Positions 1 to 9,663 of a stretch of DNA of 64,000 nucleotides are shown piece after piece (within the stretch, counting starts at the first letter, position 1; every line of letters starts with the position of its first letter). The notes beneath the pieces are model-generated. The model saw only the letters and a list, made by a program, of their open reading frames with translations. It did no database searches and was not told where the DNA came from. A program made the position numbers and the translations under genes. Where the stretch lies: NCBI GenBank assembly GCA_002205965.3, contig NADL03000639.1, positions 310,001 through 374,000 of the forward strand, read 5' to 3'. The stretch is from Kappaphycus alvarezii. Lineage: Eukaryota; Rhodophyta; Florideophyceae; Gigartinales; Solieriaceae.

Positions 1-63
1 CTCGGGTGTGTGGTTGGGATTTGCAGTGAACACGATAGAAACTCATACTTGTACCCAGAACAA

Positions 64-95
64 TGTACTGTACTGTACTGTACTGTACTGTACAG
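64..95. repeat. GTACT pentamer array
   Basis: About six units of a 5-base repeat reading GTACT, ending in GTACAGT, so the array can fold on itself because GTAC is its own reverse complement. Related arrays lie at 293-348, 5846-5884, 14240-14260, 36881-36904, 37103-37183 and 37290-37331. The function is unknown. Confidence 0.9.
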
Positions 96-292
96 TGCTA
101 AAGCGGGACTGTGCCCCGCCGTTGCAAATAAGGCGTGTACGAGGGTTTTTTTTTGACAACTTGAGTGCTTGGCCGTCTCAGTGAGAGAAAAAGAGACAGT
201 TTATTTCATGGATTCCACCTTGTAGTGAGTGTAATGAGTAAAAATTGATTACTATTGAAACATATTCCCAACTTGCACACGCATCAAATATT

Positions 293-348
293 GTACTATA
301 CTGTACTGCACAGCATGTACTGTACTGTACTGTACTGGACAGTACATG
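293..348. repeat. GTACT/GTACA imperfect palindromic array
   Basis: Interrupted GTACT units with a switch to GTACA near the right end, giving several nested palindromes. With the array at 64-95 it lies just beyond the 3' side of the minus-strand coding-like island that starts near 5.7 kb. Confidence 0.85.
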
Positions 349-701
349 TCTCGAAATCTCGTTGCAGATTTGCCAAAATATCCTTGCTGGATGCCAGCGA
401 CCCATTACACCATGCACGACTCCACTGTTCTCCTCTTCCCTCCCCTTTGCCCATCCAGAGCCTAGCACGCACACTCACCCCCATCACCCATCCGATACCA
501 TCCACTGCAACGCTCATCTCCTCCAATTTCCCATGCCCATCCCCCAAAACACAACCTAAACCAGCACCACCATACCCAACAAGCATTCACAACGCAAAAC
601 AACAAACACTATCTATCCAAAATACAAGTCGTCCTGCCAGCCATCCCAACCAGCCCCTGCACGACGGTCCCCCTTTCCACCCCCAACAGCACCCTTTCCC
701 T

Positions 702-1037
702 TCACCTCATCATCCCTATCGCCATCCGACTGTCCCTCCTCCATTTCAAGCAACGAAGAAAACGACCCATCCCACCACCAATCACATCAAGCCTCCTACC
801 AAACGAACCATAACCCCTTGGCAAAGGTGGGATCAAACTATCCAACGTCTTTGCCTCCTGTTCCTCTTTCTGCCTCTCTCTTTCCATGCGTCTCAAACTT
901 TCATAATACGCATGCGTGACACGACCCACCGCCATATACATAGCCGCTGCTAACATAACGGCACATAATGCCGTAGCTACTAGCCCCAGTACAAACACCG
1001 CCGGTATAGTAAAGTCAAGTTGATACTCCAAACACAC
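702..1037 (-). CDS. Exon-like ORF with one membrane helix and a charged tail
   Basis: I do not recognise the family. On the minus strand this open stretch encodes a hydrophobic segment of about 28 residues (IPAVFVLGLVATALCAVMLA and on) near its start, then a basic and acidic stretch (RRMERERQKEEQEAK) typical of a short cytosolic helix beside a membrane anchor, then a Gly/Arg-rich tail ending MAIGMMR. No ATG opens the frame. A TGA lies just upstream and the first in-frame codons start at a GTG, so it is more likely a last exon, or a fragment of the chain upstream on the same strand, than a free-standing gene. The reading is inferred from composition and the membrane segment. A real single-pass anchor is plausible and the function is unknown. 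Confidence 0.4.
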   Translation of the reverse strand: MCLEYQLDFTIPAVFVLGLVATALCAVMLAAAMYMAVGRVTHAYYESLRRMERERQKEEQEAKTLDSLIPPLPRGYGSFGRRLDVIGGGMGRFLRCLKWRRDSRMAIGMMR

Positions 1038-1039
1038 TT

Positions 1040-1555
1040 TTCATGCCACACACTCCCTCCGCTTCCGATACTGACGACACAGTAGGGCAGATAACGTTGG
1101 TATTGGAGATGCGGAAGAAGAATGTGTAAAATGGGATGGACGGCACATGACAATGCAAACGAGTGGCAGGCGGTGGTGGTCGGGTACAGTGTATAGGACG
1201 GTGCGGGTGGAAAACAAGTTGCGATTGTGCACTGCCGCCTGTGCAATGGAATTGGGAAGGTGGGAAAATCAGGCTGCTGCGGGTTGCGAGTATGCAGGGC
1301 AGGAGGTGAGCAGGAAGAGGAGGAGGATTTGGGAGAGGGTGACTTGAAAGAGAGGGGGCATTGTGAGAGTTGGTGGGGGACATGTGATAGTGGGTGACAG
1401 AGGGCACGAGCAAGTCAAGTCGGGGCGGGATACGGCCGAGTCGTTATTTATTGGCACTGGAGAATGGGGCGGTGCAAGTGTTTAGGGTATGGGACAGAGG
1501 GAGGAGGAGGTTTCAGTTTTGATATGAAAAGGAGCACCAACTCGAGTTAGGAACC
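1040..1555 (-). other. Pyrimidine-rich spacer in the minus-strand gene chain
   Basis: Here the minus strand is C/T-rich (Pro/Ser/His-rich if translated, ORF 1015-1413), opposite to the purine-rich minus strand on either side. It could be an intron with a long pyrimidine tract before the membrane-helix exon, or a proline-rich linker. I cannot choose between them from sequence alone. Confidence 0.3.
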
Positions 1556-1641
1556 TTGAAGGGTATGGAAACCCGCAAGTGCCACATGCCAGTGGAAGCG
1601 GCATCCAAACGCACATCCACAGTTCACTCTACGCGCAAAGT

Positions 1642-2878
1642 TTACTGTTCCAAAACGCTCATCCAACCCTCCTCCCTCCCCTCATCATCATCATTCACCA
1701 TCGCAACAACATGGCCATCCCGCCCCCTCCCCCCCTTCACCCACCAACCCAAACACCGCATCCCATCTCTCCTCATTCCCCTTTTCTCCACCCCCGCCAA
1801 CCTCACCCCTCCACCACTGCGTACCTTTCTCACCCGTCCTCCACTCTCACGCCTGCGTCCATCTCGCACCTCCCGTCCTCGAGTCCTCCTCTTCAACCCA
1901 TCCACCGCAACACCCCCCACCCCTCTCACCTCCCACCCATACCTCCCATCAACCTCCATCTTCACCCCGAAATGTCCATCCAAACAAACCACCACCTTGC
2001 CATTCTCACCATCCACATCCTCCCATCTATCCCGTTCCCTCCTTTTCACCCCACTTTTCATCCCCAACAACTCCTCGCCCCTCAATTCCGTCTCTGTTTC
2101 TCTCTCCGCATTCTCTCCTCCCGCGATTCCACCCTTCTCCCCAACGACACACGCCTCCCCTCCCCGTTTCCACTCCATGACATTCTCCGTTTCTCCTCTA
2201 CAGCCCTCACTCGATACACACCCGTCGCCTCTCCACTCCCCCCACCAATCGATGCTCGTTTCGCGTTTGTCACCTCCCCTCCCTCAATCACCGTCCCCAC
2301 CCCACCCATCACAAACTCTCTTTTCCTCCCCGCCACTTTCCTTCGACCCACACTCCCCGTCCCTACATTCTCCCTATTCCAACTCCGTTTCGGTGATGAC
2401 AGCGGTGTCACAAACTCCTCTCCCTCCTCGCTCCAACCCACTCCCCCATTATTCTTGTCCACATTCCATCCTCCCCCCGTTGGCGTATGCCACCCTACAT
2501 CCGACTCGTCCCACTCTACATCCAACTCACACACTCGATATCCCCCACTTTTTGACCTCTTTCCATCCTCCCTCCCATCCCTTTCATTTTCTTTCTTCCT
2601 CTCCCATTTCCCCACCTCCACTGTGCTTCACGGAGACCATCTCTCAACCGCCTACTTGCGCTCCACCCTTTCCTACCTCCCTCCGATCCATTTCTCAACA
2701 CCTCATCACTAAGAAAAGTCTTCGCTCGCCCACGTCTTTGACTATACAAACCACCACCCCCAGCCCCTCCACCGCTCTCTTTTTCACGTCTGTGCTCTTC
2801 TCGTGCCCGCCGCTCGGCCAACCGTGAAATCCTATCACGTTCCTTCTGCATCGTCCTCAAAAATATCCGCTTCTCCAC
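1642..2878 (-). CDS. Charged Gly/Arg/Glu-rich coding stretch in three successive frames
   Basis: Three overlapping minus-strand frames (2516-2878, 2082-2621, 1642-2178) follow one another. The first starts MEKRIFLRTMQKERDRISRL, an amphipathic charged helix. The second holds Trp/Gly-rich acidic text (YRVCELDVEWDESDVGW). The third holds a compact hydrophobic/polar alternation (GKVVVCLDGHFGVKMEVDG) that reads like beta strands. Each has protein-like residue balance. The plus strand over the same bases gives only Pro/Ser/Thr-rich low-complexity text. The changes of frame could be introns or indels. The stretch sits between the 35-residue repeat ORF upstream and the membrane-helix ORF downstream, all on the same strand, which suggests one transcription unit. 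I recognise no family and assign no function. Confidence 0.35.
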
Positions 2879-3159
2879 AAGCTTCGCTGCCCACCTCTTG
2901 AAACAACTTGCCTCTCCTCACCCTACCCTCCTTCCGCCCTTCTTGCCCTCTTTGTCCTTGGAAAGACGTCCATCTCGCGGATCAAAGCCATCACTGTCTA
3001 GCGAATGTTCCAAACTTTCTGGCTTTCGCGTCTCGCTTGCATGTTGCAGTCGGTTCCGGCCTCATCCACGTCGAAAACCTTGTCATGAGCCTGGCGGCCC
3101 GCACGTCTGACCCGGGAGGGTGATTCATCGCAACTAGTACCGCTATCTGAAACCGGTGG

Positions 3160-3702
3160 TCAACGGCTCTTCCGCGTCGATATATTCCCCGAAAAACTTG
3201 CGGCCTGCGCCTCGGCTTTCACAGATGCTTCTCTCCGGTTCGTCCCAGTGCCACAACCGTGCACCAGCGGCTCGTCCACTCTTGTCGAGTCGTGAAAAAT
3301 CTTGCGCGCAGAGCGGCTGCCGCGCTTCGGTCCATTGACGCTCTTGCTTTCAATACGTGCAACTGCGGGAAACGGATCATCGAGGTCAGTCATGTAGTCA
3401 GAAATCATGACACCGCCGCGCCCAGGTCCTCCACCTGGTCCTGAATCATTGCTTGCCAAAACAGAACAGTTCGCCAATGTTTCATCGAGGTCAAGAAAAT
3501 CCTCACAAATCTTGCGCCCTCCGCGTCCGGATCGCTTTCGTCCCTCCGTGTAGTTACTTTCAACACCTGAAGCGATCGGGAACACCTTATCGATGACGTG
3601 ACAGTCGTCGAGACTATCGCGGCCAGCACTATTCGCGCTTTGCGGGCTCCGCCCAAGTCGTCCTGGAACTTGTACCATTGCCCAATTGCTCATCAACGTC
3701 AA
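3160..3702 (-). CDS. ORF of about 35-residue tandem repeats
   Basis: This 180-codon minus-strand ORF is built from about four imperfect repeats of roughly 35 residues. Recurrent cores are RGGRKICEDFLDLDETLANC, RGGVMISDYMTDLDDPF and RSARKIFHDSTRVDEPL. The shared pattern is a basic Gly/Arg start, an Ile/Val-rich turn and a D-hydrophobic-D-E/D motif. The plus-strand DNA shows matching recurrences (aatcttgcg near 3300 and 3519; atcgaggtca near 3380 and 3486). A further decayed unit is visible in another frame at about 3040-3105 (DKVFDVDE), and a possible one upstream near 4230. Amphipathic repeats of this size could form a solenoid or bind a partner repeatedly, but I recognise no family. It lies in the middle of the minus-strand chain running from 5688 downward. 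Confidence 0.45.
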   Translation of the reverse strand: MTLMSNWAMVQVPGRLGRSPQSANSAGRDSLDDCHVIDKVFPIASGVESNYTEGRKRSGRGGRKICEDFLDLDETLANCSVLASNDSGPGGGPGRGGVMISDYMTDLDDPFPAVARIESKSVNGPKRGSRSARKIFHDSTRVDEPLVHGCGTGTNRREASVKAEAQAASFSGNISTRKSR

Positions 3703-3719
3703 TTATACCGTCAAAACGT

Positions 3720-4423
3720 TTACGCAGTTTGCCCTTCCCTCTGCTGAGGCGCTTGCCCTGATTGGTCAAAGTACCAACATGGCGTAATCCTCATCATGAA
3801 CCGATTGTTGACCCGAACGCCCGTGTTCCCCCCTCTCGTAGTCCCACCATTTTCCGGCTTCCTGTTTACAACCGATTTCTTTGGGCGGCTCAGAGTTGGG
3901 ATCTGTACGATGTTGAAAATACTAGAAACCCCCGAATCTGTGTCAGGGTCGTTGTCCGACGACTTCCAATCCTTGTTCAGCCCCTTGTTGGCTGCTTGCA
4001 ACTCGTCGATGCCCAAGGGCCGCTCTATACCAACGCTGCGATCACCATTTGTTTCCCTCTTTGTGCGTTCCTTCTTCGAGGAGATGATCTTTCTTTGTCG
4101 GCTCTGTCCCTGTACCCAACAGCGACATTGCCACTGCAGCGAGGGGTCTTTTCCGCACCAACTGCTTGTGAAGCTTCACGTGAGGGAGTTTTCACAGGCT
4201 CCAAAATACTATTGTCAATGAAGATCTTACGTCTCCGACCTTTCTGTTCGTTCTTGCCACTGGTCTGCAATTGCCCCTCTGCGTTCAGCGCCGCGCCCCT
4301 CAGCTTTTGAGACTGAAACCTGGGCAACTTTCCATTGCCCGGATTAGCGTCGCCCCTTCTGATGACTCTGCCGTTGTTATTTCCAGTTTGAACATCTCCT
4401 TTCCGTTTGTCCACTACCTGCAA
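3720..4423 (-). CDS. Polar, basic coding-like stretch (ORFs 4025-4423 and 3720-4016)
   Basis: Two consecutive minus-strand ORFs rich in Asn, Gly, Arg, Lys and Ser, with no hydrophobic core, as in a disordered linker. One segment (KGRRRKIFIDNSILEPVKTP) resembles the Arg-rich start of the 35-residue units downstream at 3160-3702, so the repeat array may once have extended here. The frame changes between the two ORFs. No catalytic motif is visible. The assignment rests on strand continuity with the neighbours and on composition only. Confidence 0.25.
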
Positions 4424-4453
4424 TCAAGCGGCCGGCTTCTTCCGGTTTCCAAT

Positions 4454-4950
4454 TCACTTTTGCAATCTTGCCTCTGCTCGAGTCTTGTGACGGGGCACTA
4501 TGTTATCGCGAGGATCCGCGCCTTCGGTACTGATAAGCCCGCCATTCTCATTCTTGTCTTGTACATCTCTCAAAAAGCCAATCTCAGTATTCGACCCCAG
4601 CCGTGGTTTCCATAATTCAATAGATTCATTTTCACGCACTTTCTGGTGAACTGCGCCTACCTGCCGCCTGTTCCGCACTGGCATTAGCTGGGCTTCCTTG
4701 AACCTGGATCCCGACCGGGTCTTCCTGGGTCTTCTTCCTCTTCATGTATATCGGAAATCGACGGATTTGCGGTCTCTCTCACTGTCTGACTCTCCCTGCC
4801 TGTACCCAAAGTTCTGACGTTACTCTTCAAATTACCATTTCCCTCTACCTCCGCTCTCCTCCACCATACCTTCTCATCTTTGCCCATTTCCTTCTTTACA
4901 AAATTTCGAGATCCTTCCTCCGTAATGCCCCAGTTTCTGTTCGCCCCCAC
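4454..4950 (-). CDS. Charged coding-like stretch (ORFs 4684-4950 and 4454-4684)
   Basis: Two abutting minus-strand ORFs of charged, low-hydrophobicity text. The first carries an acidic patch (SISDIHEEEEDPGRPGRDPG) after a Lys/Trp-rich part. The second reads REN, ELWKPR and similar polar strings. They follow 4874-5257 directly with a frame change and precede 4025-4423. No family is recognised. This may be a disordered part of the same host-like protein or decayed sequence. Confidence 0.25.
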
Positions 4951-5257
4951 AGACTACAATTAGACCTCTTTCTACTACCCCATCTGCCACCATCCTCATT
5001 GGTCCCCACTCAACGTTAACAGCCTCTGACCTCATGGTATCCGAGATGCAAAGCTCCCACATAATATCATGAGGACTCTCCTCCATGGCCTTCCTCATTA
5101 GAGCCATAACTTCACTTTTCATAGCACGCTCGGCCGCTACGAAAACACCTGGATAAATCATACCACTCAACGCTTTTTGCACTTGGATGATGCTCTTCTT
5201 CGCTGTTGACAGGCGCGTTAACAAATCTCTTTCAAATGTTGTCCTAGATGTTTCCAT
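4874..5257 (-). CDS. Helical, globular-looking ORF in the minus-strand chain
   Basis: The most protein-like member of the chain: 127 codons from an ATG at 5257. Residues about 1-75 alternate hydrophobic and charged positions as an alpha-helical domain would (FERDLLTRLSTAKKSIIQVQ, then VFVAAERAMKSEVMALMRKA). The tail from about residue 90 is less ordered. Upstream in other frames are further balanced stretches (DLASALAFWLNSRRAEGRAR near 5300-5360 and LRYDPIVSHLRHPELPPF near 5390-5450), so the domain probably began before this ATG and the frame has shifted. I do not recognise the domain. Confidence 0.4.
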   Translation of the reverse strand: METSRTTFERDLLTRLSTAKKSIIQVQKALSGMIYPGVFVAAERAMKSEVMALMRKAMEESPHDIMWELCISDTMRSEAVNVEWGPMRMVADGVVERGLIVVCGGEQKLGHYGGRISKFCKEGNGQR

Positions 5258-5370
5258 CCAAACACGACCGTCGCATCATGCGAGTGATAACCAAAACGGC
5301 TCTTGCACGTCCTTCGGCCCTTCGCGAATTGAGCCAAAAGGCAAGGGCTGAAGCGAGATCGGGGGGAATA

Positions 5371-5688
5371 TCAGCTATGGCAGAAAGGGGGGAAGTTCAG
5401 GGTGACGCAAGTGAGAGACAATAGGATCATAACGGAGGGGTACGTCGTCGAGGGCGGACTGAAGCGGGGACGGGAGGTCAAACAAGGAATCTGGGGGAGG
5501 GGAGCAGGCGTGGGACTGGGTGGGGGTGTTGGAAAGCATGGAGGAAGGAGTGGGGGCCTGTCGTCAAATATACGGTTAACGATGGAAACGAGGGCTGGTG
5601 AGTGGGGATGAGGCAGGAGATGAGGCGATTTGAGAGAAGGGGGAGTTGTGGGTTCAGGAGGAGTCCTGGAAGAGCTTGAAGAAGACAT
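5371..5688 (-). CDS. Ser/Pro-rich N terminus of the minus-strand gene chain
   Basis: An ATG at 5688 opens a frame beginning MSSSSSSRTPPEP and continuing Pro/Leu/His-rich, with one less biased stretch (ALVSIVNRIFDD). Low-complexity Ser/Pro starts are common in eukaryotic proteins. This is the most upstream start of the minus-strand chain and lies about 160 bases from the GTACT array at 5846-5884, so the array would sit in its 5' flank. The open frame itself runs on to a stop at 5371 through Pro-rich text that may be non-coding. No function can be assigned. Confidence 0.35.
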   Translation of the reverse strand: MSSSSSSRTPPEPTTPPSLKSPHLLPHPHSPALVSIVNRIFDDRPPLLPPCFPTPPPSPTPAPLPQIPCLTSRPRFSPPSTTYPSVMILLSLTCVTLNFPPFCHS

Positions 5689-5845
5689 TTTGGTCAAGGA
5701 GGAAGAAAAGTTAGCGGTTGTTGTTTGGGCAGAGGATGTTGGCGGGAAGAAGTTGCAGCCGTAGAAGGGCGGCGTGGATCAAGCAACGGAATAGCCTGGA
5801 AAATTGCATTCCAATACTGACCAAGGGGATATGCTGAGTAATACA

Positions 5846-5884
5846 GGTACAGTACTTTGCTGTACTGTACAGTACAGTACAGTT
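5846..5884. repeat. GTACT/GTACA palindromic array
   Basis: The sequence switches from GTACT-type to GTACA-type units around GTACTGTACAGTAC, forming a palindrome. It lies in the 5' flank of the minus-strand chain that starts at 5688, so it is a candidate promoter-proximal element. That role is inferred from position only. Confidence 0.85.
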
Positions 5885-5889
5885 CACGC

Positions 5890-6510
5890 GGTACATGTGA
5901 AATTACAAAATCGTGCGTGAGCTGCATTGACTTTGAACGACTCCACCTTGATGTGCAATAACCCAGACCACGTTGATCCAATATTTGTGCAATGTATCGC
6001 AGCTCGCTATGTGCAAAACCCACATGCTTGTTCAACGAACAGCTTTCGGCATGACCAATCAACCAGGCGTAACTGCTCGACTTGGAACAGATTTGTGGAC
6101 TCGGGCTTCAACGGATACTTTTTGAATTTTCTTTGTCAATGTCACTGAAATTGTCAAAAACTTCACCGTTTGCCCTTCTGTACTCTCCAATTTCAATAAA
6201 CTCCAAATTTTTTCGTGTGTCCACCAGCAATCGGGCCTCAGGCTAGATAAACGGACGTTTTAAATGGAGTTGTCCACCCAAGTCCTCGTCTTGCCTGAGG
6301 GGACGTTATCCAGTCTTGGTTTCGGGTTGGACTCGCTCCAACCGATCGAGCGAGGAACGCTGTTAATTTTGAGCTCGGGGCCTGAGCGGATTTGATGCGT
6401 GCAGAATTTCGGCAAACTTGGATTCCGTCGAAAAAGGTAGATATTTCAAACTGCGTCCACTGGGCTTACGTCAGCATATGCTGCAAGATGCTTGCGGGGG
6501 TGGAATCTTT
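5890..6510. other. Unassigned intergenic stretch
   Basis: Only short, biased ORFs occur here (for example 5927-6148 and 6392-6625 on the plus strand). I see no motif, repeat or RNA gene. Confidence 0.5.
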
Positions 6511-7065
6511 TCATGTGCTCACAACCCTGCACCATGCAGGAGGTGGGCTATACTGCACTAAAAGACATCTCCAGGCGACGGCTGAACCATGCACGCACTC
6601 CAACAAAAGATGCATGACGAGGTGATTGATGTGTTTCTGTGGAGACTCTCGAAAGTTGTTAACAATCTCCTCGTCCTGCACTGGGACCCTTGATAATAAT
6701 GCCGTAAAGTTATTCTTCAAAAAAATCCTCAGCAAACGCCCACCTACTGGATGAATCAAGTTTAGTGACCATTCACCTCGTCTAATGCTAGCAGGCTGCA
6801 GCCACTGCGTCCGGACGCGCCACATCCAGATGATTTTGAATTGATCTGCTTCTAGTGTCACTGTCGATAGTACTTGACCGGATGAAGGGCCGTGAGGCAA
6901 TAGTTCATTGCACCATGTAAGCCTTGAATGGATGAAGACGGCATGAATAGAGGATTTGAGGTGTCGGTTTTCAGGTGGAGTAAAGACCAGGTTCCTCAAG
7001 TATTTCACCACATGACCCTTGTGCTTGACTTTTCGCAAGCACAACCGACTGCATCTTCCATACAT
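6511..7065 (-). CDS. Unrecognised 180-codon ORF
   Basis: An unbroken minus-strand frame whose first ATG is near 7065 (MYGRCSRLCLRKVKHKG) and which runs to 6511. Composition is balanced, with Leu, Arg, His and Trp throughout and no repeats. No membrane helix, signal peptide or known motif is visible. The extreme 5' end overlaps a copy of the short LINE-associated motif (7055-7090, plus sense), so this may be a chance frame across mobile-element debris rather than a gene. Its length is the only strong argument for it. Confidence 0.25.
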   Translation of the reverse strand: MYGRCSRLCLRKVKHKGHVVKYLRNLVFTPPENRHLKSSIHAVFIHSRLTWCNELLPHGPSSGQVLSTVTLEADQFKIIWMWRVRTQWLQPASIRRGEWSLNLIHPVGGRLLRIFLKNNFTALLSRVPVQDEEIVNNFRESPQKHINHLVMHLLLECVHGSAVAWRCLLVQYSPPPAWCRVVST

Positions 7066-7090
7066 TAAAATAACCCAAAATTTCCCCCCT
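7055..7090 (+). repeat. LINE-associated tail motif copy
   Basis: Contains CATTAAAATAACCCAAAATT followed by a C run, a diverged copy of the pattern CTTTCAAACATTAAAGCACC followed by a CCCCACATTTTCCCC-like string found at 11075, 13492, 26171 and 37027. Confidence 0.5.
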
Positions 7091-7096
7091 AACAAA

Positions 7097-8069
7097 AAGC
7101 ACGTCCTAAATACAGTCTGTGCTCAGCGAGTTGGTAATTCTGACGCATCGAAAAGGCTAAAGCAAGCGCATTTTCCATATGTTTCTTGATTCCTCTGACT
7201 CGCTCGCTAAAGCCTTGAAATCCGAACCGCTTATGATCCTCAGTGACCAGGGCATCCCCGGCGACCAAGATTCTAGGCTGGCCATGATGCGGCGATCTTT
7301 TGCACTTCTCTAACTATGAACTCGGCTCATCATTCTCAATTGCGAGTGCAGAGAGGTAGATAGCGACAAGTCCATAGGTCAGGACACGACTAGCGACGTT
7401 TGCTAGCTTCGCAAGACAGAGGGACGTTGGGTACGCATATTTGTCTGTGAAGGTTACACATCTCCCGGGTTGGGAGAGAAATATTCAATGACGGAAATGC
7501 AAAGTCCTTGCTATCCTAGCTGTCCAAGTTAGTACATGTCATTGCGAAACTTCCCACACGTCGTAAGCCCTCAGCGGCAGCTACTGTGTCACCAGGTAGA
7601 CATCAAGATAGATATTGGCAAGGAGCAGTCCCTTCCGAGAGACTCCTGATGGAACAGGATAACTTACGCGGTTGTAGACAACGCATCCAGTCGATGACCT
7701 CTGTACAATTCGGCTTTTCGCAGTCGCTACGGACACTGGAGGTTTGCGCCAACTGCGAGACATGGAAGGCTAAAAACTCAGACGTCTGCTGGCATGGGGC
7801 ATCCAATGTCGACAGAATTCCTGGCGAGAGAGTTCCTCGGGTTCGATTCGCAGCTCCGCTGCCCATTTTTATCTTTCGACGTCAGTTGCCGTGTGACAGT
7901 GTACTGGATATAGCTATTTCGGTGTCGAGATAGGTTGCTCGGGAGGGCAGTGGGTACTAAGCCTCCGAGCAAGCCTTACGTTTTCATCGACTGTCACTAT
8001 GTCAAGTTTGAGTGAAGGTTTTGCTTTCAACAAGCAGGTTGCGGGCAAGCTTGTAATGCGTCGTTTTCG
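7097..8069. other. Unassigned stretch before the LINE
   Basis: Mixed-composition DNA. The ORF 7586-7933 (plus) and its antisense partner 7603-7866 show no known motif. Part of this could be upstream LINE sequence too decayed to read. Confidence 0.4.
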
Positions 8070-8606
8070 TTGTTAAGCTCCCTCCCACTCAATCTGCGTT
8101 ACTCGCCGCCAGCTCGATCAGAAGCAAAGGGAAGCGTTCCACCGATTGCAATTGCCCTGCTCGGGTCGGGCCTGAATCAAGGCCTCTCTTCCCTTTTCAA
8201 TGGGCGGTCTCGGTCTCCTGCAAACGTCGGACGTTACCAAGGCGGCTTACGCAGCATCTGTAATCGATTCTTTCCGTCTTTTCTCCGATCTGCCGACCGT
8301 TTCCCAAGACTGCCATTTGGAAGAGGTCCCCCGGTCTGCAACCTCGCTCCTATCTTCCCCCCATCCGCAGCTGTCTTCGTCGCTAACGGCTACTGCACTT
8401 TTCGAGCCTTGGTCTTCGTCCGTTCCCGGTGGAAGGCTTCAATTTGCGATCACAACTGAACTCATGCTTTCAAGGTCTGAAAGATTGTTCTTGTCCGCAG
8501 CAGCACCCAACCGGGCACGGCTCCTCTCCGTGCGCATATCCTCCTACTTTTCCGTTTTCTCTCCGCTCCCTCACCCCTACCGCGGTATGTACATGGCCTC
8601 CCCTGC

Positions 8607-8849
8607 GTGGAAATTCGCCCTGGCTATCCGTCTCGGTATCGCGCTATTCCAGGATCTACTAGTTGTACGGTCTGCTCCCAGCGCTCTGTCTACGTCGCGC
8701 CCGTCTTGGATTCAGGCAACCAACATGCTTTGACCTGCAAGCACGAAGACGCTATGACTGGCGGGCATCACGTCCTTCGCAACGTTGTCGCTCGCTTCTG
8801 CAAGGAAGTTGGCATCGCTGCACTCGTCGAACATACGCTCCCCGTCTAG
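8607..8849 (+). pseudogene. LINE C-terminal Cys/His domain fragment
   Basis: Eighty codons open in one frame contain Cys-x2-Cys (SCTVCS), then NQHALTCKHED and a helical stretch HHVLRNVVARFCKEVGIAAL. This is the zinc-binding block that follows the reverse transcriptase domain in this LINE group. It belongs to the element at 8070-10042. The upstream and downstream parts of the protein are in other frames. Confidence 0.65.
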
Positions 8850-9000
8850 GATCCCAATTCTTCTATTCATTGAGAGTCCCGTCTATTCGTAATTGACATC
8901 TGCATTCCGGGTGCCAATGGTCATCAGTAGATACTGAACGCATTAAACTTCTTTCTTCACACCAGTGATATTGCCGTCGACGTTACTACAGCAACCCCTA

Positions 9001-9663
9001 CGATATAGTGCTACCCCGTACATGGGGCTTTTTCAGGCACTAATGGGAATCGGCACTATTCGGTAAAGCTCTCGAGAGCGTCTCAGGAATCGGAACTTGA
9101 CGAGTTTTCTTTGTGTTGGCTTGTTGAATGGCGCTAAGGAAGCCGTTCAGTGCGCGACGAAGGCCGGCACCTGCCTCTAGAACGTTGCAGTCGTACACAA
9201 GATTCTGAAGCGGTTGAAAATGCGCGTAAACTTGAAACGTAGATGGTGGGATGAACATTTTATTTACTCCAGACGAAGAGCCGTCTAGGGCGATGTTGTC
9301 GGGGATAACTAAGATGGTAACCGTAGAGTTTACGGTGCGGGATTCGAGTGTAATTCTTGAGATCAATCGGGTCCATGCGCAAGCCCCAAAAAAAAGGCCC
9401 AGTAGGAAAAAAAGCAGGCCTTGACCTCGAAGCCGATCCTCCTTGTCTAGTGCTTTTCTTCGCGGAATTCGTAGAGTGCGAGGTAGTCCTTGTCCGAGAG
9501 TCAGTGCTTGAGCTTGTGTTTGATCTTGTCCGCGCTTGCTTAGCCTGAGTTAGTGCTTCTGCGTCCGTGGATGAGTTTAACGCCTTCCCAGGGATGTGGT
9601 GGTACAAGGCTTTGCTAGAGACATTAATAGGAGTGTAGCACTATTCGAAGTGGCACTATATCG
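9001..9663. mobile_element. Short TIR element inserted in the LINE
   Basis: The left end reads CGATATAGTGCTACC (9001) and the right end GTGGCACTATATCG (ending 9663), an imperfect terminal inverted repeat. It is flanked by TA on the left and TG on the right, as an aged TA target duplication would be. The LINE reading continues on both sides (8964-8999 and from about 9700), which shows that the element is an insertion. Inner copies of the same core lie near each end (GGCACTATTCG at 9052, TAGCACTATTCG at 9637). Minus-strand ORFs inside (9040-9366, 9260-9607) are not recognised and show no DDE motif, so it is probably a non-autonomous pogo/Tc1-type element related to 39524-41465. Confidence 0.65.

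Noticed and set aside
255-953. 232-codon plus-strand ORF
   Set aside because: Same cause: C-rich low-complexity translation, and its start lies across a GTACT array.
1556-2827. 423-codon plus-strand ORF rich in Pro, Ser and Thr (and 377-codon ORF 1579-2712 in the next frame)
   Set aside because: Long open frames arise automatically in pyrimidine-rich DNA that lacks A/G-containing stops. Two plus-strand frames are open at once and both give low-complexity text, whereas the minus strand gives balanced protein-like frames.
7830-7865. tRNA-like B box (GGGTTCGATTCGC)
   Set aside because: The T-arm stem does not pair and no acceptor stem or A box lies at the right distance.
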